64,000 nt of DNA from Himantopus leucocephalus (taxonomy: Eukaryota; Chordata; Aves; Charadriiformes; Recurvirostridae). Shown here piece after piece: positions 48,301 through 60,140 of this stretch (the first letter of the stretch is position 1; every line of letters starts with the position of its first letter). A program made the position numbers and the translations under genes. The stretch covers positions 99,591,808 to 99,655,807 of the forward strand of contig RSEF01000002.1 in NCBI GenBank assembly GCA_003993805.1, in the 5' to 3' direction. Under the pieces are notes generated by a model, which was not told the DNA's origin, did no database searches, and saw only the letters and a program-made list of their open reading frames with translations.

Positions 48301-51300
48301 GAAAGAATTCATTCATTTGCTTTTCTGCATGTTCTGTGAATCCCTCTTTGAATGCGAGTGTACAGGCACTAGAAAGTCCATGGTTACTGGACTCTTTTCT
48401 ATTGTTACTTTATGTAAGCACCATAAACGAGTAACAACTTCTTATGAAGGGACCCGTGCATTTGTTTCACTCGCTGCTGTCTGACATTTAAAATTAGTGG
48501 ACAGTCACAGTGGACATGGCAGAAACCCAGTAAGGTTATGGTTTGACTGGTCTACACAGCCATGTTACAACCAATTTGTTTGCCCTGCAATTATTCCACC
48601 ACACGCATGGGGAGAGGCGAGCAAAAGCAACCTTCTCTATACCACTCATATTAAGCATAAATAAATTAAACTGTAAGTGGCTTTTCCTGACTGCTGTCCA
48701 TCTGCGGCATAATGACTTGGACAGTAAAAATGGTGAGATCGAGATGGGGACAATAATCTGAAAATCTGAAGTCGAAGCACTTCCATCTGAAGTGGCAATA
48801 AAAGTCAGGGTGCCACCAGCTCAAGAGGCTCTGAAAGACATGGTGCACAAACTCACTGTCCATCAGCATGGAGTTTTAATTACAGCTATTCTGAGAAAAA
48901 CCTGTGAGAGTAACCATGACATGAAAGACAGCAAATATAACAATTCTATTTCATAAAAAGGCAAAGGAAATTATCTGAACTATTGCCATTCATCTGGTAT
49001 CATTCGGGTATAAGAAAGGCAGGCTCAGAAGGGGCTCTGCAGAACAGAATCATTAGTACTGTGGAGTTAAATAGCTCACCAAGAGCAGATTGTACTAGGT
49101 AACTCACACTTGGAGGGGTCTTATCTTTTCTCATATTTATGTACCTGGTATCTTACCTCATAACAGATAAACTGGGAAAACAACAGCTGACAGTGGATTG
49201 TGTTGAAATGGGAAGTGAGGCTTGTGATGTGTTTCTAAAAGGGTTTGCTTCTAAGACTGTCTTTGTCAATTGTGTAATATTTTCATTAAAGATCTTGACA
49301 CAGAAAAAGGTGCGGATACTAATAACACTCAAAATGACAGTTCCTGCACTTAGCAGAAGCCCTTGCTGCTAGTTTGTCTTCTGGGGCCCCACGGTTTGGA
49401 AAAGACAGAAAATGGTGTATTAATTGCTCACAAGATGACTGAGAGCCCACGTGATACTGTGGCTCTTAAGAAAGTTAAATGTGGGCAAGAAAGGCTTTAG
49501 GAAAGATGTTTCCAGAAGTGAGAGAGACACTCAGTGCCCTTGTCCGAAACATTTCAGAGTCCACCCAGACTACCATGTACAGCTCTGATCACCCCTGTTG
49601 AAGTAAGTTGTGTTCAAACTGAACAGGTTTGGAAAACAGCAACCAGGCCAAACAGAGCAATGGGGAGCCCTGGTACATGAGACGACACCAGGAGGTCCTA
49701 GTTTGGTTTAGTCCAGCAAGAAAAGAGACTAAAGGAGGTTGTGGCTGTCCTTTATATGTACATGGGGCACGGATGAGGAGCCCAGTAAAGACCATTGGCA
49801 AAAAGATGAAATGGATGTAAACTGTCCATGACTCATCTCAGGTCAGAAACCAGAAATGGATTCTTAATCCTGGGGACATGAGGGTCTGGAAAAAGCCTTC
49901 TGCTAGCACCCATGGGGAGAGAAGAAAACCTAAATTGCCATTAAATTGGCGTCTGAAAACTTAATGGAAAAAAAAGATGGTGTCGGTTGACTACCTGTGA
50001 CAGCAGAGCACTGGCCTGACACACAGAGGCCTCAGCAGCCCAAGGACACAGGGCCTTTGTTGGAGTCTTGTGGCAGAAACCTTATAAATATTTTTACAGC
50101 CAGGACAGGTAATTGCCTTTGCTGAGAATAAAAGAAACCAAACGGTTGTGTCAGAGAGTGCAGCAAAAGCCTTTTGTTTGCAGTGTCAAGCCCGGTCCCT
50201 CAGTTCAAAGGGCTGAGCTGGCCCCATGCGGTGCAGCCAGCCACTGGTGGCATGGCAGGGCCAGCGCCCAAGCACTGCCGGCAGCCAAGAAGATCATGTT
50301 ACCTGTGATTTTTAGGAAAAAATCACTGCTTTCAACCAGCTAAAGAAAACCTATATTTTTNACCCATTAAGTATCTGAGCTTTACAGTTTGTTTGAGCTG
50401 TACAGACAAAAAAAAAAAAAAAAAAAAAAAAAAAAAGCAGCTGTTGGGTCATTTCTGTGTTCCTAAAATAAAATAGGTTGCATATTTCGCAGGACTGTAT
50501 TCATAGCAGATTATAAACTTGACACCACACCAATGGATCTGGTGAAAGTGGAGTCCCCAGACCTGTTCCTTTGTGGTGATCCTCACAAGGGACCGGCAGT
50601 CATCTTCTCAGGGCTGCCATTGATTTTTCTCCTCCTATTAACACTGGGTGTTGGAAACAACTGATGCTAATTTACATTTGCACTGGATGCAGTTCTTCAG
50701 GGCTTTGCTTGTGCTTGGCCTGCGAGCTGGCAGAAGAGCATAGCTACATCACGAGCCTCTCGTGTCGTGCCTCTTCCCCACGGTCCCAGAGGCTGCCCGG
50801 AGCGACTTATCGACAGGAGCTGTGGCTGGCCGCTGTGGGAACACACGTATCTTCAGTGATACCCTTCATGCCTGAGGCCCAGCTTCAGGAATGGGCTTGA
50901 CTCTGGAGGCATGCGGTTGGGCTTTATATTCTCAGCACTACTGAAGATAGCTGAATCTTGCAGTTATTCCGTTAGCACAGGAATAAAGTTCATCAGAACA
51001 GTGCAGGGACAGATGGGAGGGATATGTGAAGTCATTAGCAGCAAGTTCAGAGTTTGGGATGGGTTCCATTTTGCCTGGCGTTAGACATCAGTAATGCAGA
51101 TGTTTGTACATTTGGCCTGCATGCTCCATTCAAACAAGCAGAGAGAAACGTATGGAGCCTGATTCACCTGACCTGTTGTAGGCATTTACTTCCGGACACA
51201 GTTTCCGCTTCATAAGTACCAGCTCTCTCCATTGAGTTAAGAGTCCAGAAGTGAGTTCATATGGAAACATGGTTGCTTAGGCAGAGGAGTTCAGCAGCTC

Positions 51301-54300
51301 CTCATGAATGGTTGAGTTTCTGTTGTACTTGAGAGCACTTCCCTGCTCTAGCGAGCTTGCGAGAGCAGTCACCTTGTGATAAATGAATGAATCAAAACAT
51401 TACCAAACATTTTTTTTTGTCTTATCACACCTTGCGATCACTCTTTCTCCTCAGCTCACAAAGGGTTGGTATCTACAGACAAATTGGAAGTGAGAAATTT
51501 CACCAGTTTGATTGCAAACCTGCGGACTGACCTGCAGGACTATTCCCTAGGCTGGCTCCCTAGAACAATAGCAAAGCAAAGTAAGTGTGAAGCTTCAATG
51601 TTCCCCTGGAGCTGCAGAAGTCCTTTTTATGCAGCATGTGGTGGCCTGGCGCCAAGGGCTTCTCCGAGTGAGGTGGTATAACTGGGTAACGCTTCCTCGT
51701 TGCCTGTAGCCTGCTACAGTCAGATAATGAGAGAATGAGCTGGGGTTCTTTATAGTCATTGTATGCTCTTGGTTAAATTAATGAATTTCTGTCAGAATTT
51801 AAAGAAAAGGGATGTGTATTAGGCTTCACAAAAGAGAACTGAGGGGGGCTGACTGTTCTGGCCAGGCTGCTTTTTCATTATGTAAAAATAATTCTAAACA
51901 CAAGCAACAGCACTTGGCCATAAAGTCCTACGTGCTGAAGTGTTTATGCTCTATGTACTCTACTTGATAAAATCCCTTAGGTGTCCTTTTAAAATAATGC
52001 TATTTTTCTCTCATCTGAGCAGCTTTTTGGCCTGATGGTAGAGATTTTGAAACAGCATATTTGCAGAAAAAAATGAAAGTATCGCTTGAGATTTATAAAG
52101 CTTCACTCTTAATTGTTAGAATATGAGTACCGAATGATTGGTAATTGGTTATTCATCAGCGGTTTTGTATTGATTTAGAGAACAATTTCAAGGAGATGTT
52201 TTAGTGATTTACCTCGGCTGCCGGTTTGAATAACAAATCATTCATTTAACATGCAAATTTCCAGGATTTTTTTTAAACATTGTGGCGATGCAGTTTCCTG
52301 CCTGTACACTGCCAGTCATTTGCATCAGCAGTTGTCATAGACACGGCAGCAGCACCAGCCCGGGCGCTGAGTCCCCTCCCACCATTTTGCTCTTCGTGCT
52401 CTGCTTCAGAATTGTCAGGTGATCACCGGTCCCATCTGTGCTTATGTTAATCATCACCTGCACTTTCCCTGTCACACATCCCCAGGCTGAAAGATCATTT
52501 GCCGTGACCTTTTCCCCGCACAACACAATGACTCCAAGTTATGGAGTTTCAGCTGTCTCTCCTCCCATCTTTTGCTGTGAGCAATTTGTTTAGGAGCATT
52601 TTGAGTCTTGATTTTATATATGTATAAAAAATATGTAATTTTGTATGTATAATATATGATTTTTAATACATATAATTTAATTATTTAATTGGTCCTTCTG
52701 TTTTTCTCTGCTATTGTTTTTTGTATTTTAAAAAGTTTTCTGCTAAGGTTTTAACTGAAATTAGATAATAGTTGAGAGCTGGGAACAGTTGCCTTTATTA
52801 AAGCTTGCTAGAGTTACATTTTGAAGCTATTTGAAAAGAGAATGCAAAACTATTTTATAGTGTTTCTAACATATATTTACACATAAGACAATGTATTATC
52901 TTTTTTTTTCTCCTTACCCACTCTAGAAGTTCAGTCTGGGCTTTGAAATACAAACCCAGAATACGTGTGCAAAATAACATGAAAGGGCAAGAGGATTAAA
53001 GCTCTTGAACTTGCTACTTTCATTAAAATGCCCTCATATCCCATTATTTTTTATTTTTAAATGGCATTATAATCAAATTATTACTGAAATGATCATTAAA
53101 AGTGATAATGTACTTAAAGCCAAAATATGGGTGTACAGTGACACTGTCACTGCTTTGTCTAGTGAATCCAGTGGACTCTAAATTAGCAGCACACCTTTTT
53201 TTAATGAAAATAATGCTATTGCTGCTATTTATTATTGATCCTATCTGTGCTTACAAAGATAAAGAGTGGAGATTTAGCTAACATGAGTTTGTGAGGGAAT
53301 TTTTTTAATAAACCTTTTACCTTTGCACGGCCTCACTGACCACGCAGAAGGCATGACGTTCCTCTTCCAGGAGCCCCTTGGGCTTATTTGCTCCTTCGTG
53401 TGGCAGTAAAGGGACAAAGGTGCTATTAGAGCCCACCTGATCTTTGCCAGGACACCACTGCAGCAAAATACCTGAGACATCGCTAAGCAACTTGCTCTGC
53501 CATTTCCTTTCTTTCCATGCCCAGAGATGAGAAGAGCCTGACGGTGCGGGCAGGGTTATCAGGAAGGGACATTTTGAGACAGCCTCTTTTCCCCCATAAT
53601 TTTCAATTATCTGAGCATCGCCACCTCAAGAGTCTCATAACATTGATTAGGGGCATTGCCACATTGAAGATTATTTGCCTATTGTTTTTAAGGTTTCTGT
53701 GAGGTGAAGAAGAGCCTGCACCTTGCACTATGCATAGTTTAAGGAGCAGATGCGCTAGCCTTCCTTCTTAAACACCTTGCTATATCCTATGGGAGAAAAA
53801 TGCTACTGCTGTGATCCCTTCCGTGAGATGAGGAGACACTGGCAGTGCCTGCAAACTGCTCAGCGCCCTCAGCCGCCGGTGCAGAACAGCCAGAATTTTG
53901 GCAGCCAATGAAAAGTTTGTGCAGCAAAAGGCCTGCGGCCCTTTGAAAATTTTCTAATTGTGTATTAAATTGAAATGAGAGCGGAGGGAGAAAATGACAA
54001 TGAAGGAGTCAGATTTTTTTGGGAACCCAGTGTTAGTGTTACCATAAATCAGCAGAAACAAACTTTCTAAGACTTAATNNNNNNNNNNNNNNNNNNNNNN
54101 NNNNNNNNNNNNNNNNNNNNNNNNNNNNNNNNNNNNNNNNNNNNNNNNNNNNNNNNNNNNNNNNNNNNNNNNNNNNNNAACATTTTATTTCTACTATAAC
54201 CAAAATCTGGCGATTTTACAATATTAGAATCATCTGGGTTTCGATAGTCACTGTCCCCAGAGCCATGCATTCAAACCAATGCCGTGCTGGCTGCATTCAG

Positions 54301-57300
54301 CAAAGTTAAGGTTTACACCTGTGTTTCCTTTGTATTCAGCCAGGTCCTTAAAAACTCAGACTTCTCTGGCCAGGCATATTGGAGAGGTTAAATACTCAAA
54401 AACTAGGAAAAGCTGAAGTTCAGGTTTAAAATGCTTTCTTAGCAAACTTACTGTGCCAGGGGCATCGCCAGCCACTCCTGAATTGTACGATTGTTCTGTT
54501 ACAATGTTGTGTCTTTACGTTTTGTTTAAGTTATTTCTTAAGCGGTGGCTCTAACTAACAGCTTTGTGGCCTCTGTATTTCTGTCCCTGTCTGGCTGAAC
54601 TGCAAAAGTCTCAAGGCTTTTCCCTTATCATTCACCCAATGCCTTCAGTCCCTCCTCTGCTACCACAGAACCTGAAGCCTTTCTCCTTTTGGACCTCATT
54701 TCCTTCCACACACATGCATTTTTCCAAAATGTTGCCAATTTCAACAACACACCATCTAATCTGACTCCTTTCTCCCCTCTCCCTTCCTGCGCCCATTGAT
54801 AACACACACGCCCTCTTCTCAGCACCCCCGTCACCTGCCAAAAATGTCAGGTCCCGATCTACAAGCAAGGTACCTGAGCCACNGTCAGGTCCCAATCTAC
54901 AAGCAAGGTACCTGAGCCACTGGTGTGTTTGCTCAGGAAACACATCAGCTGGGAAACAGACAAATGACTCACAACACAGCCAGCTCCTCAGCAGAGAGCT
55001 TATTTCTTCATGTCTGAGCACAGCTCTGTTCTCAAACTGGTGGAAAACACCCAAAAGTTTCTGTGGTGGTGCAGAGGCTGTGTAGGGGTGAGAAAGTGGC
55101 AGCTGCATAACTTAAGCGTGCATGCTACACTTGGTTTTGTACAAAACCAAGACGACCTCCAAATCAATCACTTACTTCGCTCATTTTCTGACTTTTTTCT
55201 TGGAGGAGAAGAAAAGAAAACGTTTTGCTCTGAAAGGTCCAGGTCTATTTTCAGTGTGTTGAGTGGTGGATGAGCTTTTCAGGACTTTATGGCCAACAAG
55301 CATACCAGGACCAGCGTGAGCACCCTCTGCAGGGTTCACACTCTCTGGGTGCTCCACCTGGTAGGAGTGATGACAGGGAAGGGGAATGAGCAGCTTCAAC
55401 AGATTTGTTTCTTGGTTTCTGGTTCTGGTGTGTGCATAGCTTTGGTTTTTGCCAGCAGACACAGAGTACATGTCCTTCATATTGTTCTTTGTAATAACCA
55501 ATAGACAGACCATATGGCTGCATACCTCTTTCCCAAGCAATCAGCTTAAAAATACCAATCTGTTTGGTATCGTCTTTTATTGTAAAATAACCTCCTGTTC
55601 TCTTTTATTTAACCACTTACAAATTTAGCTTAAAGATCCTCCCTTACCTCCCGTGAGGTGGTGATGGCAGATAAGAGTCCTTCCTAGCGCAACACTTAAG
55701 TAGAATTTTAACTAAAAACTTACAAATAACACCACCGATTGTTCAACTCCATCCTGCCCTTCCAGAAGACTGGGCTGCCCAGTCCTGCTATTTCCAGTCT
55801 CATCTGCTTTCAAGCCAAGAAGAAAGCTGTCGCCCAGTTTAGGGCTTTGTCCTGTGCAAGTGAAATCAGTAGGTGTTTTGTCTTTGCTTTTAGTGAGTCT
55901 ATAAATGAGCTGGTAGCTGTATGCTTTGATCCCATCAATTTCCCACCTGGTGCTAAAATTTATCATTCCTGCTTCAGGAAGGATGAGCTCCTGTTTTCTC
56001 TCTACCCCACTGATATCTAGTGATAAGAAGAAATGAGGAAGGGCAGGAGAAGGAAAGGAAGCAGATGAGAAAGCTCTCCTACTGAGCCTAAATCAATGTA
56101 TTTTTATTATGAACCCCCTCCTAACATGCTAGTCAGTTTCTCTGATACTTTCCACTTTGGTAGCGTCTTCCATCCAGACATGTTGAGAGGAGATAGAAAC
56201 TCACACTAATTTTTTAGCCTTGCAACATTTGATCCTGCAAGATGTGTGCAGAAACCAAGGAAAAAGAGAAAATCAGAGATTTGGCAAAGATCAGTCTCAG
56301 AGATTGCAGCAGAATGAAAAATGTTCCTCAGGACCTGCAGCTCTAGTTTCTGTGTCTTCTCTACAAGGCCTTCATCTCACACGTGATTGCTCATGTCTTC
56401 ATTCTAACACGTGTATGAAAATTAAAGCCGTCTCTTCTTTAGGTAATAAACTGCAGAGCTAAATACAATAAAAATCTGGCAAATAATTGACAAAAAGTAC
56501 AGAAAAATTTGTTCTTCTTCCAAAGGGAGATGGCTGAAATATTGCAGAGAAAATAGTCTCTCTGCCTTCTTTCTTTTTGAAGAGTAATCTTCATATGAAG
56601 AGCACACCCTATTCACCATATTGTATTCATTTCTGTATGTACTGAAATTTCAGAATAGTCATTCTGGAAACATTTTTGTTACCATTTCAGCTGAAGGAGT
56701 GGGCTATAATTTACAAACTTTGAGGAATTATTATCCAGCTGTGTTTTAGTTCATTTTCAGAAAAGAAGGGATTATGTTTATATATAGAAGTCTTTATATA
56801 ATTAATGTTAATTTGCATGTGTTAATGAAGATGATTATTAGCAAAGCATTGTAGTTTTGTTCCTGCTGGTTTTGACAGATGAGTTGAATAACATTCTGCT
56901 GTAATCAATGCAACATAACTCATCCCTATTTTTTCTAGATGTTAGCAACTATTTTACAAGAGGGCTTTTAATGAAGCCAAGGCATGATGACAGACTCTTA
57001 AGTGAGCTTTATCTGCCAAATAGCTTAATGTATTTTATTTTACATATTGCTAGTAGTCTGTAAAATAACATTAAACATGACTTGCTACTAATGAGTTACT
57101 GTGAAAAATGACAGACACCTTTTTGGCCAGAAATCGGTTCAGAGCAAAATATTCACTAAGACTGACCCATTCTTCACGGGTTCATAACTTCTAATATCTC
57201 CCCTATTTTCTGCATTATGGTAATAATACTGAGCATAGAGCCCAGACACTGTCACGCCTCAGAAATCAGCTGAAGTAGTTAGTACTAATGGGAAACATCT

Positions 57301-59289
57301 TACAGAAGTTTTATACAGCTGTTGTACCTGTCTGCACTCTAAAGGGCTGCTCCTCTTGGGAGAGGAGCACATGCACATGCACGTGCACGTAAATAGCAGG
57401 GAAGAAGGGGCTGGCATTGTCCGCCCCATGCATCTCCTACAAGTTATGGGGTTTCTACTCTGCATACACTGGTATGTCTAGACAGAAGTGGCTCATTGAC
57501 ACTGAGCCACAAATTTGTAATGTCCATGCAGACAGCAGTCCTCAGATCAGGGGATCAACTCTCTTAGGAGATTCTCCCTGTTCAGATAAATTGTACTGCT
57601 GAATACTTTCATTACCATAAGCTTTTTTCCTTTTTTTTTCACATCCTTAAGCCCTAAGTGCTTCTTGGCAAATTATTTACTGTGGGCAGCTTTTGGAAGT
57701 CTTCTGTGTGTCTTCAAGTTTTGAGCCTCTAGCAGTCTTTCTTTGGAGGGGCTACATACATTCCCAGTGCTAAGACACCCGGAATAGTCAATGCTTCCAA
57801 GCATGCAGCTAATATGTATCATATATATAATATAAATATCTAATACCGCATGCTCATACAGGTCACCTAACTCACCACAGGAGACAGAGGTGCTTGCTCT
57901 GGGTCATTTGTATTTTTCCAAATGGAACAAGTCAAGTTCATCTCAGCAATGGTGCAGGTGCTGGGTGAATTGTATGGACCTGGATTTAGCAAATAACATC
58001 TCGTTCCTTTAGTGACTTTGTCCCTTTGTGGAGCCAGCACATGTAAGTTAATATGTTGGGGTTCACCCCCTTCTGAGCAGTAACAGAAATGTTTGCTAAG
58101 TTCCAATTAGTCAAAAATGTGCAATTGTCTTGGTGACAGCAAAAGGCTGAAACTACTGCTGTCATTGAGGCACTCATTTGGAAGAGTGTAAAGCTAGCAC
58201 AAGCACAGGAGCCTATTTTGTCTGTGGGATGTCTACTTTTATTGGTCAGGGATAACAGATATAGGTCCAACGTCTGAGAAGCAGATCAGCTTCAAAAAAG
58301 CCCCCCTGAAGTAGACAAACCTACTCTGAAAACCATCAGGATCCAGTAAACATATGACCATGGCATTCATTAGTTTCAGGCAGAACCGCACTGGCAAGAA
58401 ATTTTTAAGCAGGTATGATGTCTTTACAGACCTTGGCAACGGTTTCTTCTGCCACTTGTATTCTGTATAGATCACATATGATGGTACGAGCCTACTTTAC
58501 TTTGTTACAACATTGTATTTCAGTTAGCTTTAATTAACTACAAGCCAACAAACAAAATGCTTAATCACCACCCTTTTAAAACACACTCGCTGGAGGATGA
58601 CTCTGTGCTTTTATTCACAGGAGGAAACTGAGTGTCCTTCATCTCTCTCTGTTATCAAAGAGACGACACCAGGCGAAACTCTAGAGGATGATTTCTTCCC
58701 ACCTGATGACCTGTCCTCTGATGAAGAATATTATATCGAAGAAAGCAAAGCAACTCAGTTCAAGAAATCAGGCATGAGGCGCATAGATGATATCAAAAAG
58801 GCATTTTCAAGGGAAAATATCCAAAAGACGAGACAAAATTTTGGCAAGAAGGTAAACAGGCTTCGAACTAGAATAGTGACCCCTGAGAGGAGAGAGAGGA
58901 TCAGGCAGTCAGGAGAGAGACTGAAACAATCTGGCATAAGGATCAAGAAAACCATTTCACAAGCTGCCCCAACAAAGGAGACATTCAAGATCCATAAAAA
59001 AAGTAAAGAACGAACAGGAGCTGAAGGTCAGGAGGGGATCCAGGAAGCCGGTGCGCACATCGCCTCTGAGCTCGCAGCAGCAGAGCCCTTCACTGAGGAA
59101 ATCTCTTACACAGAAGTGATCACTAAGGTAAAGAAAGACAAGAACAGTGCAACAAAAGGTGCTTCCCAGTCAACTGAAAAAGGAGTGACAATCCCAGAAA
59201 TCGTTCTTAAGCAGGAAGGAAAAGAAAGAGGCGGCGGAGGAGGAGGAGGTGATGACGTCCCTTTGCTAGACTTAAAGCAATCAGCATAA
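44916..59289 (+). CDS. CAVIN4: CAVIN4 (MURC, muscle-related coiled-coil protein), two exons, complete
   Basis: Cavin-4 is a muscle-enriched peripheral membrane coat protein of caveolae that assembles with other cavins and has been linked to Rho/ROCK and ERK signalling in cardiac muscle. Exon 1 is 44916-45326 and exon 2 is 58621-59289; together they encode 359 residues (human about 364, from memory). The start ATG has A at -3 and G at +4, and the N terminus keeps the family [10 protein letters not shown] motif at residues 14-23. Residues about 30-137 form the helical trimeric coiled-coil region (HR1) with TIVTVLDKV. About 156-175 is an acidic segment ending LSSDEEYY, and about 185-250 is the basic HR2 region with [16 protein letters not shown]. 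The protein ends PLLDLKQSA. This motif set distinguishes it from CAVIN2, which lies beside TMEFF2 instead. Order, borders and frame are seen; function is from the family. Confidence 0.95.
48700..49925 (+). mobile_element. Ancient CR1/L3-type LINE relic
   Basis: The order of remnants fits a CR1/L3-like reverse transcriptase. At 48835-48900 there is a segment around CATGGTGCACAAACTCACTG, and at 49277-49345 a frame reading [16 protein letters not shown] (the block before the FADD site). At 49530-49760 the C-terminal part reads around TTGGAAAACAGCAACCAGGC and ACACCAGGAGGTCCTAG, and the 3' region follows to about 49925. It is heavily mutated, in sense orientation and noncoding. Assignment rests on remembered family pattern. 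Confidence 0.6.
50408..50436. repeat. Poly-A tract
   Basis: About 29 consecutive A. It could be the tail of a sense retrotransposed sequence, but nothing upstream is recognised as its body. Confidence 0.9.
54079..54178. other. Assembly gap (100 N)
   Basis: A conventional unknown-length gap in the CAVIN4 intron. Confidence 0.99.
54846..54920. repeat. 37-bp direct duplication around a single N
   Basis: 54846-54882 and 54884-54920 differ at one base and are separated by the N at 54883. It has the same pattern as the other unmerged contig ends. Confidence 0.9.
58621..59289 (+). CDS. CAVIN4: CAVIN4 exon 2 (acidic region, HR2, C terminus)
   Basis: The exon follows TTTTATTCACAG and encodes 222 residues plus TAA (59287-59289). 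It begins [14 protein letters not shown] and contains the acidic SSDEEYY segment and the basic HR2 region, which is expected to bind acidic phospholipids. It also has two tandem copies of an 11-residue unit around [12 protein letters not shown]. Near the end a run of seven Gly (residues 341-347) precedes DDVPLLDLK. The Gly run is encoded by GGC/GGA/GGT codons and looks like a recent repeat expansion. Confidence 0.95.
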   Translation, partial: EETECPSSLSVIKETTPGETLEDDFFPPDDLSSDEEYYIEESKATQFKKSGMRRIDDIKKAFSRENIQKTRQNFGKKVNRLRTRIVTPERRERIRQSGERLKQSGIRIKKTISQAAPTKETFKIHKKSKERTGAEGQEGIQEAGAHIASELAAAEPFTEEISYTEVITKVKKDKNSATKGASQSTEKGVTIPEIVLKQEGKERGGGGGGGDDVPLLDLKQSA

Positions 59290-60140
59290 GGAATCAAGTA
59301 GCAAACACAGCATACTGTCCTTATTGAACAAGAGATAACACAGTATGTATTCACTCAGCTTTAGAAAAACGTGTGAATTTGTGTTATATCCCCAAACATG
59401 TGTTGGTGGTGTTCTATCATTTACACGGGTGTCTGTAGCGTTGTCTTTCTGACAAAAGCCAAGCCATGCAAACTGAATGAAGGGGCTCCCCCTCTGTCTC
59501 GCAGCGTGCCGGTAGCCATCATTAACCCAACTGGAACTCGCATGTCAAAGGGAGATGGAAATCTGCTGTATTTTCAAGATTGATTTAGTAGTCACTTAGC
59601 AGCCTAACCACTCTCTCTAGTTTTATGTACAACAGTATAAAAATAATCTCCATTATCTTCCACCAACTCCTCTAATCAGAAAACATTAACAAAGCTGTTA
59701 CTTCATATTAGCAAAAGGAAGAACTATGAAGAATGTCCATTCAGCTATACAAATCTTTTTGTTTAAGGGCCCTCACTGAAAGAGCAGGAGGAGGAAATTT
59801 CTGCTTTATCCAGGGTGTGACAAAATGTGGCAGGAATGATACGGGTTTTGAGTAAATCGTGTTTCTTCTCAGTGGAAAAGCGAAGCTCCTGAAATGACTA
59901 AAGATTATTTCCAGAGTTCTGGAAGAGGAAGGTTTGATGTACGTAAGCAATGCATTTTCTGCACTTATGGAATAAGAATAAAAAAGCAGAAGATCTTAAA
60001 TATGGACTAGCAGGAGGAAAAGAGAATGAAGTATCGTCTTCATGTTTTGGAAAGATGTGATTGTGAGGAAGGCAAAGGTAGGAAGCAGTAAAAGACAAAT
60101 AAGATTAATGCATGGGTTCTGGATAAGTAAAGAATAAAAT
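59290..60140 (+). other. CAVIN4: Probable CAVIN4 3' UTR
   Basis: Noncoding sequence follows the stop codon with AATAAA at 59977-59982 and 60133-60138. Either could end the mRNA; later sites cannot be excluded. No further exon with a conserved product is visible. Confidence 0.5.

Larger units (their letters stand above)
45327..58620 (+). other. CAVIN4 intron 1, 13.3 kb
   Basis: The single intron of the gene. It holds a decayed LINE (48700-49925), a poly-A tract (50408-50436), very AT-rich DNA near 52610-52690, a 100-N gap (54079-54178) and a single-N duplication (54846-54920). Several stretches (46550-46960, 52000-52300, 56860-57180) are non-repetitive and rich in homeodomain-like sites, so they are candidate regulatory DNA only. 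No other gene is recognised. Confidence 0.7.

Noticed and set aside
44916..59289. Identity as CAVIN2 (SDPR)
   Set aside because: The [10 protein letters not shown] start, [20 protein letters not shown] and DLK end match cavin-4, and the length of 359 residues is shorter than cavin-2.
59106..59354. Minus-strand ORF with a poly-proline run
   Set aside because: It is the antisense shadow of the CAVIN4 poly-glycine codons.
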